Below, piece by piece: positions 1-7,006 of a stretch of DNA of 64,000 nt. The notes beneath the pieces are model-generated. The model was not told where the DNA came from. It worked only from the letters and a program-made list of their open reading frames with translations, and did no database searches. A program made the position numbers and the translations under genes. This DNA comes from Puniceicoccaceae bacterium (lineage in GTDB: Bacteria; Verrucomicrobiota; Verrucomicrobiia; Opitutales; Coraliomargaritaceae): positions 1 through 64,000 of the forward strand of contig PBYS01000002.1 in NCBI GenBank assembly GCA_002729725.1. The letters are read 5' to 3'. Position 1 is the stretch's first letter. Each line of letters begins with the position of its first letter.

Positions 1-489
1 GTATCGTTGGGATCTGTCCCAAGCATCATTTCGTAGAAATCGGAGAGGCCATCTTCATCGAGATCACTAGTGGTCGCCCCCACATGCGGCACCAGTGGGT
101 CAAAGCCTGTCGTTTGATATTCAAAGCCATCTGGATAAAGGTCTCCGTCGCTATCAAAATAGTTTACTTGGGTGCCAATTTGATATTCAAGCAAGTTGCT
201 TAAGCCGTCGTCGTCCTTATCCAAACTGGTGTCGTCGTTAATCAAATCAAGACCTCCGTTGTATTCGTATAGGTCGGGCATGCCGTCGCCGTCGGTGTCA
301 GTGAGCAGTGGGTTACTCCCGATCGAGAGCTCTTGCCCGTCTGAGAGTCCGTCACCGTCGGTGTCAGATATTTGTGGATCAATCCCATTATCAACTTCGC
401 TGCCATCGTTGATGCCGTCGCCATCGGTGTCGGGGTTATTAACGCCTGTAATATAGCCATCCAGATCCCCGTGCGTACCATCGCCATAT
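1..489 (-). pseudogene. 5'-truncated gene for a secreted TSP3-repeat protein (runs off left edge)
   Basis: Read on the minus strand, this open frame encodes six consecutive thrombospondin type 3 / calcium-binding repeats (DTDGDGINDGSE, DTDGDGLSDGQE, DTDGDGMPDLYE, then three looser copies). Such repeats form rigid calcium-loaded stalks in secreted or cell-surface proteins. The frame continues out of the window, so the C-terminus is not visible. Upstream it has no start codon: it meets the short repeat of the neighbouring transposase at about 490 and hits an in-frame TGA inside that repeat. The 5' part of the gene is therefore missing, and no TSP3 coding appears on the far side of the transposase. 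I infer loss of the 5' half by insertion plus deletion. The intact gene at 18529-23223 carries the same type of repeats. Confidence 0.75.
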
Positions 490-504
490 GGGAGAAAAAA
501 GGGG

Positions 505-573
505 GGAGAAAAAAGGGGTCATTTCGTAAATTCATAAAGGGAGAAAAAAGGGGTCATTTCGTAAATTCATAAA
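505..573 (+). repeat. Two tandem copies of the RAYT-associated short repeat (left side)
   Basis: Two near-identical units of about 34 bp, each with GGAGAAAAAAGGGGTCATTT followed by CGTAAATTCATAAA, lie head to tail at 505-538 and 539-573. A partial third copy of the purine-rich part precedes them. The inner copy overlaps the end of the transposase gene: the antisense of the repeat supplies its last codons and its TGA stop. The copies on the other side of the transposase (1591-1732) are in the opposite orientation. Confidence 0.85.
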
Positions 574-1546
574 TAAAATCCTGATACTCTTTGGTCTTTC
601 CCAGTTTGACCTTATCCAGACTTCCGACATGTATGGTGACGGCCTGAGGGACTCCCATGTTCAGTTCTCGAGCGATCCACACATTCGTCGCGGAACTGCG
701 CTGTTTCAACACGCTCGCGATCCAAACTTTCCACCATGCAGATTTTCGATCATTCGTGATATCGCCAATCTCCTTGCCCAAGATCTTCAAGCCCCGATTT
801 AGGATCGCTTCCCATTGTAACTCATTCGCCTCCTGCAGCTCTTTGCCTTCTAAACGAATCGTCTGATTGTTCCCATCTTTAAGCAAGCCCTCGGATTCGA
901 GCAATTTACGTTTAAAGTCCTTAGTACCCAAAGCCCACCCGTGGCACATTTTCTCAAAGGCCATTTCTTTTTGAGCAGGCGTATTGGTTGAGAGCCATTG
1001 TAAATAATCTGCATACTTCCTACGACCGGCAGGCGTGTCACGAAGCCCACCCGCAGAATCCAGCGCCCCCGAGAGATCAAGAAACGAAGGCCGCTTGCGC
1101 GGATACCGCAAATACCAATAGCTCGACCAACGGTAGTTCTTAAGCTCCTCTACGGTGCACATTTTCGCCCGAACCGGGTTCAAATGCACGTAATGCTGCA
1201 ACGCTCCCAAATGAATGTTCTCCTCGACGATCAGACTCTTGTATCGCCCTTGGAACAGCTTGCCGTGCACTTTTCGGAAACGGTGGTAGCGGTTCGCGTA
1301 AGTCGCCTGTAACCACTTCATGCCATACACCAAGTTTCCATTTGGTGTGCGTAGCACCAGATGAAAATGATTCGTCATCACGCAAAAACCTTCAAGGACC
1401 CAACCGCACTTCTCGCACGCTTCAAAAAGACAATCCTCAAACGATTGATGCGCACCCTCAGTGCTAAACAAATCCTGACGGTAATTACCACGATTGATCA
1501 CATGATAGACCCCGCCACTACGCTCGATTCGTAAACTTCGTGCCAT
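554..1546 (-). mobile_element. REP-associated tyrosine transposase (RAYT, Y1_Tnp family)
   Basis: This is a single-strand HUH transposase of the Y1_Tnp (IS200-like, REP-associated) family, 330 residues long. The HUH motif is visible as NHFHLVL (His60 and His62), and the probable catalytic tyrosine is Tyr83 in LQATYANRYHRF. The conserved GKLFQGRYKS and HLNPVRAKM blocks follow. The C-terminal third (about 240-330) is an extension with a helix-turn-helix-like stretch near residue 290, as in longer RAYTs. RAYTs are domesticated or semi-mobile enzymes linked to spread of short palindromic repeats. Here the gene sits between two copies of a short repeat on the left and four inverted copies on the right, the layout expected of a REPtron-like unit. 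The final codons and stop lie inside the left inner repeat. The reading frame is intact, so it may be active. Confidence 0.92.
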
Positions 1547-1590
1547 TACCTTGAGTCAATTAAAGAATCAACACAAGGCAATCGTTCTTT

Positions 1591-1744
1591 TATGATTTTA
1601 CGAAATGACCCCTTCTATGCCTTTTTTATGATTTTACGAAATGACCCCTTCTATGCCTTTTTATGATTTTACGAAATGACCCCTTCTATGCCTCCTTCTT
1701 TTATGATTTTACGAAATGACCCCTTCTATGCCTCCTTCTATGCC
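1591..1744 (-). repeat. Four tandem copies of the RAYT-associated repeat (right side)
   Basis: Four 31-bp units that start TATGATTTTACGAAATGACC and end CCTTCTATGCC occur at 1591, 1627, 1662 and 1702, followed by a partial TCCTTCTATGCC. Spacing is 36, 35 and 40 bp. The core GGGGTCATTTCGTAAA, read on the minus strand, is the same as in the left copies and in the single copy at 24223, but here it is inverted relative to the left array. Confidence 0.9.
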
Positions 1745-1950
1745 TGGGGTTCGGGGGTCGGTGTGGCGGTGCGGGGCGGTCGATTTGGCCGGGGTGCTTT
1801 GGAGTGCGGCAGCCGTTGCGGCGTTGTTCGGAGGAGCGATTAAGGATTGAAGGGGCGGCTCAGTATTGCGCGGTAGCGCCGTTGCCTGAGCGCAGAACGA
1901 AGGATCGAGATTCGATCCCAGAGGACGAAGCGGACGGCGTTGACCAGCAA
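1745..1950. other. GC-rich intergenic stretch without a credible gene
   Basis: About 200 bp of G-rich sequence. A forward open frame crosses it but has no family features and runs antisense into the next gene. The stretch around 1762-1790 resembles 11515-11545 at the far end of the hairpin-rich region (shared GCGG, GATTTG and GTTGCGG blocks), which may be a diverged dispersed repeat. Confidence 0.4.
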
Positions 1951-2937
1951 CTACGGCAAATAAGGGTTCAAGCTATGCCGAAGGCCGATATTCAAGTTTT
2001 CGCCGACCTTGTATTCCAAATTGCGGTCGTTCGTCGTAGGATTGAAGTAAAGAGCATCCACGCCAATGAAGCTTCCGTCTTCATGTGCCCCGAAAAACTT
2101 AAAGTCGCCATAAATTTTCCCATAGTGGGCTGAGACCACATTTCCTTGAGGGTCAAGGATTGTTCGAACCCTGAACAGGTAGTTCACCCCTTCTTCTTCG
2201 TAGTCTTCGGCTATTAAGTATTTTGTGTGGGCGGCTGCAGTAGCGTCCGGGTTCTCTTTTCTGCTCTTACTCCACTCCTTGCGTGAAGCGTATCCTTCCT
2301 CTGGCGCAACGTGCGGGGACATTAGCTTACTGCCTTTCCGATAGTTGCCTCCGATTTCAATCAACCCGTCTCCCTCATTCGGGAAAGTGACAACGAGACG
2401 AGATTCGTTGTCATTTCGGCTATTGTAATAACCGTTGACGGCAAAAATCACGTCAGTGCTTTTACCGGTTCCGTGCGGCGCAACCCAGTCGGCAGCTTCT
2501 AAATCAAAACCAAATTCTTTGTTCGGTTCAGGAATCACAAACTCAAGTCTAGCTCGTGCATACATCGGTATCGGCTCCTTGATTTCTTTCAAGGTCAAGA
2601 CCACTTCAGGGCTTAAAAAGACGCGCTGGTTATTTTCAACGCTGTAAACTTTCCCGTGGTATCGACTCTCATAGTAACCCTCCTTGTTTGCAGTCACAAA
2701 AAATTCTGCAAGAGATTCACCCGAATAAAGGTAAACTCCCTCATCATCAGTGACACCAGCGCCAGTGCTATAATCACCCGTTCGCATCAGCGGGTAGGAC
2801 ACTTTAACGTCAACACCGCTTAGCGGAGTTCCCGATTCATCCACTACTTTGACAGTAGTTTCAGTTGTTTGCTGTGCGCAGCAAATTTGCGTCGCAGCTA
2901 GAGCCACGAAAAGACAGCTAATCAGTTTATTCAGCAT
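1951..2937 (-). CDS. Secreted protein with carboxypeptidase-regulatory-like domain
   Basis: The protein starts with a signal peptide (MLNKLISCLFVALAATQICCAQQ, cleaved around the AQQ). A beta-sandwich domain of the carboxypeptidase regulatory-like type follows (KVVDESGTPLSGVDVKVSYP, then GVTDDEGVYLY), at about residues 25-120. The remaining 200 residues match no family I recognise. I chose the internal ATG at 2937, not the one four codons upstream, because GGAGG lies five bases before it. This start overlaps the last codons of the upstream hydrolase gene, so the two are probably translationally coupled and co-transcribed. Function is unknown; a role as a partner or anchor of the neighbouring secreted hydrolase is a guess. 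Confidence 0.7.
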   Translation of the reverse strand: MLNKLISCLFVALAATQICCAQQTTETTVKVVDESGTPLSGVDVKVSYPLMRTGDYSTGAGVTDDEGVYLYSGESLAEFFVTANKEGYYESRYHGKVYSVENNQRVFLSPEVVLTLKEIKEPIPMYARARLEFVIPEPNKEFGFDLEAADWVAPHGTGKSTDVIFAVNGYYNSRNDNESRLVVTFPNEGDGLIEIGGNYRKGSKLMSPHVAPEEGYASRKEWSKSRKENPDATAAAHTKYLIAEDYEEEGVNYLFRVRTILDPQGNVVSAHYGKIYGDFKFFGAHEDGSFIGVDALYFNPTTNDRNLEYKVGENLNIGLRHSLNPYLP

Positions 2938-4876
2938 CAAGTCCTCCAATCGCTACAAGCTCTTCGTAAAACGGATAAATGTAAGTGTAAGGTATGTTTT
3001 TCATGTCGCTGTGCTTCCAGTCGGAGTCACCGCGACTGCTGGGCCAACCATTCCGTAGCCCAATAGCATTAATATCTGTGTTTTTACTGCCTCCGGGTTG
3101 ATCAAACGCGCTCACGCTATTTCGTCCGGTAGCATAAGACAAAGCAGGTATGGCCTCGGCCAGAAGCTTTGCTCGCGTCAGATAAAGTCCGGCTTGGTTA
3201 CTCGCTGTAGTGTCGCCATCCAAGCCATAGAGGTTGTCTCCGTTGTAGCTTCCATAGTCGCTATCGGATGACTGGAAGGGATAGAAAAACGGATTGTTGC
3301 GCAATTCATCATCAGTCAATGCGGCAGCTTCGGTTGGAGTCAGTCGCACTGGCCCACCAGGCCCGACACTGCTATGCCAAGTATCATCATTAAATCCCCA
3401 TCCGCCTGCACGATTATTTGTCAGCAGGCCGATCAAGGAGCTTCCTTTATTCCACTCCTGACTATTCCAGGTGCGATAGCCTTTCCAGAAGCCATCCCAA
3501 GAAGGTGGCCCGGAACCATCACCATTCTCCAACACTTCTTCGCCCGAGGAGTAAAAGTTGTGAGCGTTCGAGATTGATCCGTAACGGTCTTTCCATGTCA
3601 GGTCTTTGCGATTGTCGGTGAAGAGATTGTGCCAGTTACTGGCATACAAGCGGCTCTCGTAATTCTCAAAATCGTCATTTGTCATGTTTGCCGTCGTCGT
3701 TGCAGTTATCGTCCCCGAGTCATACGCTTCAGTCGCAACCGCTGCATTGATTAAAAAGTAGCGGTTATAGTTTAACCCATGATCCACGATGCCACTGGAT
3801 ATGACCACATTACCCATGCTGTGCCCTGCTATAGTGATGTCTCCGCTGTAACTGCTTAGAGCAGTAGACAAGTAAGAGCCGGTTCGGTGCGCGTTGATTA
3901 TATTCTCATAGTAATTCGGCGACTTGTGAGCATTGATCGCAAAGACCTGACTGCGGAAGCCCCACCATGTAACGCCCGTGAACTTAGCTCTCGAACCTGT
4001 CCAGTAGAGCCGTTTGAAGGTTTCTGCATTCCAGCCGCGCGCTTGCTCTGTATTTACGTTATAGCCATGCACGAAAACAAAGTGCTTATCACTACATTCG
4101 CTATCAGGAAAACCAGACGGCTGACCGGTATTGGTGGCTACACCGCCAGCTTGGCCTATGTTCCCCATCAAGTTTATGTGGCGATACATATCTTCCACAC
4201 TCGATAGCTTCAGCTCCATGTCATAGGTGAACAGTTCCGTGCCATCATAGCTAAAACGAAGCTGCAGAGGTTCGTCGCTGGCCTCGTGCCCTTCAAGCAG
4301 GATGATTCCGCGCCCGTCACGGATGCGCTCAACCATCTTCTGGGTGAAGTAAACTCCATCACCTGCTTGGGTGGTGGTTGCGTCGCCCCATTCTTCCGCT
4401 TTGACGACGTTCTCCAAGTAGAACTTCGCGCTGTTCTCGTTTAGGCCGACATAATCCTCTGGAAAATCGAGCCAAGCTACCTCTGGTCCAAGCAATTCAA
4501 TCTGGACCTTGGTAACATCCATATTGTCCAGCAGGCCGTGAAAGTCGATGAACACAGGGAAGAAGTCGATCAGGTCAGCTACACCGCCAACACCAACCCT
4601 GAGAGCATCATCAGCGAAGCCGTTCGGTATATCCTTACCTTCATGGTCACCGTCGTTATTGATCCAAAAATAGAACGGATCATCACCTGCAGCGCACTGG
4701 TAATCACTCGGATGCACCTTACCGTTACTATCCGTAAAAGATTCTTTTCTGATTACACCGTCCCGGTCATAATCCGGCACTATGTCCACCTTGAGTAGCC
4801 TATCTGCTTTAGACCGCCAAAAAAATGCCGCAGTAATGGGGTCTAGGGGGTTCGGGCTGTGACAGGTGGATTGCAT
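2927..4876 (-). CDS. Large protein with alpha/beta-hydrolase (lipase-like) domain, probably N-terminally truncated
   Basis: A 649-residue protein. In its middle are HFVFVHGYNVN (oxyanion-type HG motif) and, about 85 residues later, GHSMGN, the nucleophile elbow of lipase/esterase alpha/beta hydrolases. The N-terminal half has beta-rich text (VDIVPDYDRDGVI, YFWINNDGD) typical of internal domains of long secreted verrucomicrobial proteins. No signal peptide is present, although the downstream coupled gene has one. The gene starts only 56 bases from the end of a recombinase gene. ATG 4876 has AAAAGG eight bases upstream and is preferred over the TTG one codon earlier. I infer that the original 5' part, with the signal peptide, was lost when the element at 4.9-11.6 kb arrived. 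If so, the protein may be non-secreted or non-functional. An intact cytoplasmic hydrolase is less likely. Confidence 0.6.
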   Translation of the reverse strand: MQSTCHSPNPLDPITAAFFWRSKADRLLKVDIVPDYDRDGVIRKESFTDSNGKVHPSDYQCAAGDDPFYFWINNDGDHEGKDIPNGFADDALRVGVGGVADLIDFFPVFIDFHGLLDNMDVTKVQIELLGPEVAWLDFPEDYVGLNENSAKFYLENVVKAEEWGDATTTQAGDGVYFTQKMVERIRDGRGIILLEGHEASDEPLQLRFSYDGTELFTYDMELKLSSVEDMYRHINLMGNIGQAGGVATNTGQPSGFPDSECSDKHFVFVHGYNVNTEQARGWNAETFKRLYWTGSRAKFTGVTWWGFRSQVFAINAHKSPNYYENIINAHRTGSYLSTALSSYSGDITIAGHSMGNVVISSGIVDHGLNYNRYFLINAAVATEAYDSGTITATTTANMTNDDFENYESRLYASNWHNLFTDNRKDLTWKDRYGSISNAHNFYSSGEEVLENGDGSGPPSWDGFWKGYRTWNSQEWNKGSSLIGLLTNNRAGGWGFNDDTWHSSVGPGGPVRLTPTEAAALTDDELRNNPFFYPFQSSDSDYGSYNGDNLYGLDGDTTASNQAGLYLTRAKLLAEAIPALSYATGRNSVSAFDQPGGSKNTDINAIGLRNGWPSSRGDSDWKHSDMKNIPYTYIYPFYEELVAIGGLDAE

Positions 4877-4931
4877 CAAGTTTTCCTTTTAACGGCTAAC
4901 CTCAATGAGCATGCGGCTGTAAGCCGCTTTG

Positions 4932-5912
4932 TCACTGCTTTTTCCCGCGCTTCTTGTCTTGGCGCCAAGTAGCAGTTTTGCTGTTAAAGGGGATAAAGGC
5001 GCTTTCCTGCCTGCGGTTGCCTGGCGCGGTGCGGCTGTGGCTCTTCTGCAGGTCGTCGATGACGACGCGGGTGTAAATCTGGGTCGTGTCAATCGAGCTA
5101 TGCCCTAAAAGCTCCTGCACATGCCGGACGGATGCGCCGCCGCGCAGCATCTCAGTCGCGCAGCTATGGCGCAGACTGTGGACGGTGTAAATGTCGCCGA
5201 GGTGCGCCGCGTCGCGGTGTTTGACGAAGCGTTTCCTGAGCACTTCGGTGCCCATCAAAAACAAGCGGCCATCGGGCTTGCGCTTCTTCTTGAGCAAAAC
5301 CGGCCGCACTTGCTTGAGGTATTCGCCGAGGAACTGAGCGGCCACCTTGCCGACCGGTGCTTGCCGGTCTTTTCTTCCCTTGCCTAGCACGATGCGCACG
5401 ACGCGGCCTTGCAAGTCGAGGTCATACGGAGTCAGGCGGCAGAGTTCGCCGCCTCTAAGGCCGCTGGAGTAAAGCAGCTCGAAGATGCATCGATCGCGGA
5501 AGCCTTCGGCGGTGGAGAGGTTCGGCTGGTGTAACAGTCGCGCGATTTGCTCCCGGTTCATGAGGTTTTTCGGGAGCGACTTCGCTTTGTGCAAGGGCGG
5601 CAGCCCGAGCGTGATATCGGTCAAGACGCGCTCGGTTTCGTGCAGGTAGCGGAACAGGTCGCGCACCGTCCAAAGGATCTTGGATTGATAGTTCTTCGTC
5701 CATGCGCCGCGTGCGCTCTTGCCGTGGCGAACGCGCTCGGAGAGCGCGAGCATCATGGCTTTGTCCGCTTCGCGGACATCCTCGAGGCCGTAGGCTCGGC
5801 AAAACCTGATCCAGTGTTTTAAGACGGTGCCGTCTGCCTTGACAGTGCTCTCGGCCAGATGTTGGCCGCGCCGCCAGTCTTGATACACCGCCGCTGCTTC
5901 GGTCGGGGTCAT
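4932..5912 (-). CDS. Tyrosine recombinase (site-specific integrase), second of a tandem pair
   Basis: A 326-residue tyrosine recombinase of the XerC/XerD-like phage-integrase class. The N-terminal SAM-like core-binding domain covers about residues 5-95. The catalytic domain shows Arg153 (SSGLRGGEL), the beta-hairpin lysine region GKGRKDR (177-183), HSLRH (His245, Arg248), LLGH (His271) and nucleophile Tyr280 (TTQIYTRV), so the active site looks complete. About 40 basic residues follow the catalytic tyrosine. It lacks the extra insertion of integron integrases. Its ATG overlaps the stop of the upstream recombinase by four bases (ATGA), so the two are coupled and may act as a heteromeric pair, as XerC/XerD or RIT-type recombinases do. 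Being an element integrase rather than the chromosomal Xer protein is inferred from its neighbours. Confidence 0.9.
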   Translation of the reverse strand: MTPTEAAAVYQDWRRGQHLAESTVKADGTVLKHWIRFCRAYGLEDVREADKAMMLALSERVRHGKSARGAWTKNYQSKILWTVRDLFRYLHETERVLTDITLGLPPLHKAKSLPKNLMNREQIARLLHQPNLSTAEGFRDRCIFELLYSSGLRGGELCRLTPYDLDLQGRVVRIVLGKGRKDRQAPVGKVAAQFLGEYLKQVRPVLLKKKRKPDGRLFLMGTEVLRKRFVKHRDAAHLGDIYTVHSLRHSCATEMLRGGASVRHVQELLGHSSIDTTQIYTRVVIDDLQKSHSRTAPGNRRQESAFIPFNSKTATWRQDKKRGKKQ

Positions 5913-6910
5913 CGGTCGAGGCCTCGGTATTTGATCGCGCCGTCCGGCAAGTCGATGGCTTCGCGCGGGTGATGCTTGGCCTGGATGCGCCTGAGCTCCG
6001 TCTTGACGATCCGCGTGTAACGCTCGGTCGTATGCAAATAGTCGTGCCCGAGGATCGCTTGGATGTGGCGCAGTTCCGCGCCGCGTTGCAGCATCGAGGT
6101 CGCGAGCGTGTGACGGAAGCTGTGAACGGTGATCGTCTTTTCTATCTTAGCCGCCTTCGTGTAGCCCTTCAGTTTCTTACAGATTCCGGACACGCCAAAC
6201 ATACCGCCAAAGCGGTTAAGGAAGAGGAGGTTTTGAGGTTCGGAAGCCGGGAGGTTTTGAGGCTTCAAAAGCAAGGGTCGGACGTTTTCGATATAGTCGG
6301 CGAGATAGCGGCAGGCGGTTTCCCCGACCGGGACGAGGCGGTCTTTGTCGCCTTTGCCCTCTCTGACGCTCAAAGTGCGGTTAAAGGAATCAAAGTCTTC
6401 TCCCTTTAACTGCCTCAGTTCGCTGATGCGTAAACCGCAGCTGTAGAGCACTTCCAACATGGTGCGATCTCTAAAGCCGCTGACCGTGTTCACGTCGGGT
6501 TGCTTTAAAAGCCGTCTTGCTTCGGCGGCGGTCAGGATCGCGGTTGGAAGGCTTTTGCGTTCCTTCGGCAAGCGCAGCTTGGCGGCGGGATTGTGGAGCA
6601 ATTCACCGCTCTCGTGTAGGAAGGTGTAGAAGACTTTGAGAGCGCAGAGGATGTTCAGCTGAGTGTTGATTCCTAAAGGTCGATTAAAACGGCTGGTGTA
6701 GTTCAACAGCCATGCTTGATAGCTGTTAAAGGTTTCCGGAGTGGCTTCCTTGAAGCCGATTTCTTCCTCTTCGAGGAACTTGATCCAGTAGACTAAATGG
6801 GGACTGTGTTGGTCTCGATTACTGGAGGATCTTCGGCGAACAGAGAGCCATTCAGTAAAACTCCCTATAAGGTCTTTTCCGAAAAAGTGTTCCGCTTTTC
6901 TCTTACTCAT
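5909..6910 (-). CDS. Tyrosine recombinase (site-specific integrase), first of a tandem pair
   Basis: A second tyrosine recombinase with an intact catalytic set. In the long form starting at 6979 the residues are Arg184 (CGLRISEL), GKGDKDR (208-214), HSFRH (His286, Arg289), LGH (His312) and Tyr321 (TERYTRI). The longest frame begins with a GTG at 6979, but its first 20 codons are encoded by the repeat array described separately. The ATG at 6910 (MSKRKAEHFF) follows a GGA eight bases upstream and is the likelier start, giving 333 residues. The repeats then become the leader of this gene, suggesting autoregulation or a recombination site at its own promoter. It is coupled by ATGA overlap to the second recombinase and follows the primase gene after about 95 bases. 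Confidence 0.88.
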   Translation of the reverse strand: MSKRKAEHFFGKDLIGSFTEWLSVRRRSSSNRDQHSPHLVYWIKFLEEEEIGFKEATPETFNSYQAWLLNYTSRFNRPLGINTQLNILCALKVFYTFLHESGELLHNPAAKLRLPKERKSLPTAILTAAEARRLLKQPDVNTVSGFRDRTMLEVLYSCGLRISELRQLKGEDFDSFNRTLSVREGKGDKDRLVPVGETACRYLADYIENVRPLLLKPQNLPASEPQNLLFLNRFGGMFGVSGICKKLKGYTKAAKIEKTITVHSFRHTLATSMLQRGAELRHIQAILGHDYLHTTERYTRIVKTELRRIQAKHHPREAIDLPDGAIKYRGLDR

Positions 6911-7006
6911 TATTTTCCAATCACTTAGCTTTAAAAAAGCGGGACAAAACCGGGTCAAAAGCGGAACAAAGCGGGACACTTTTCAGCAAAAGCGGAACAC
7001 TTTTTC
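6881..7006. repeat. Iteron-like array with flanking 19-bp perfect inverted repeat
   Basis: Five direct copies of AAAGCGGRACA (one degenerate, AAACCGGGTCA) start at 6936, 6947, 6958, 6968 and 6989, at steps of 11, 11, 10 and 21 bp, which is one helical turn per step. The last copy extends to AAAAGCGGAACACTTTTTC (6988-7006). Its exact reverse complement lies at 6881-6899, inside the first codons of the recombinase. The array sits between a primase-helicase and a recombinase. It could be a replication origin with iterons, recombinase arm-type binding sites or an operator; the sequence alone does not separate these. Confidence 0.8.

Noticed and set aside
1591-1744. CRISPR array
   Set aside because: Four repeats with spacers of only 4-9 bases, no cas genes, and the same unit flanks a RAYT gene; no CRISPR was seen elsewhere in the window.
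1804-2133. 109-codon plus-strand frame
   Set aside because: It runs antisense into a well-supported secreted protein gene and has no conserved features.
4890-4905. Integron attachment-like core (GTTAGCC) beside the recombinase
   Set aside because: The recombinases lack the integron-integrase insertion and no attC partner or cassette array is seen; a 7-base match is expected by chance.
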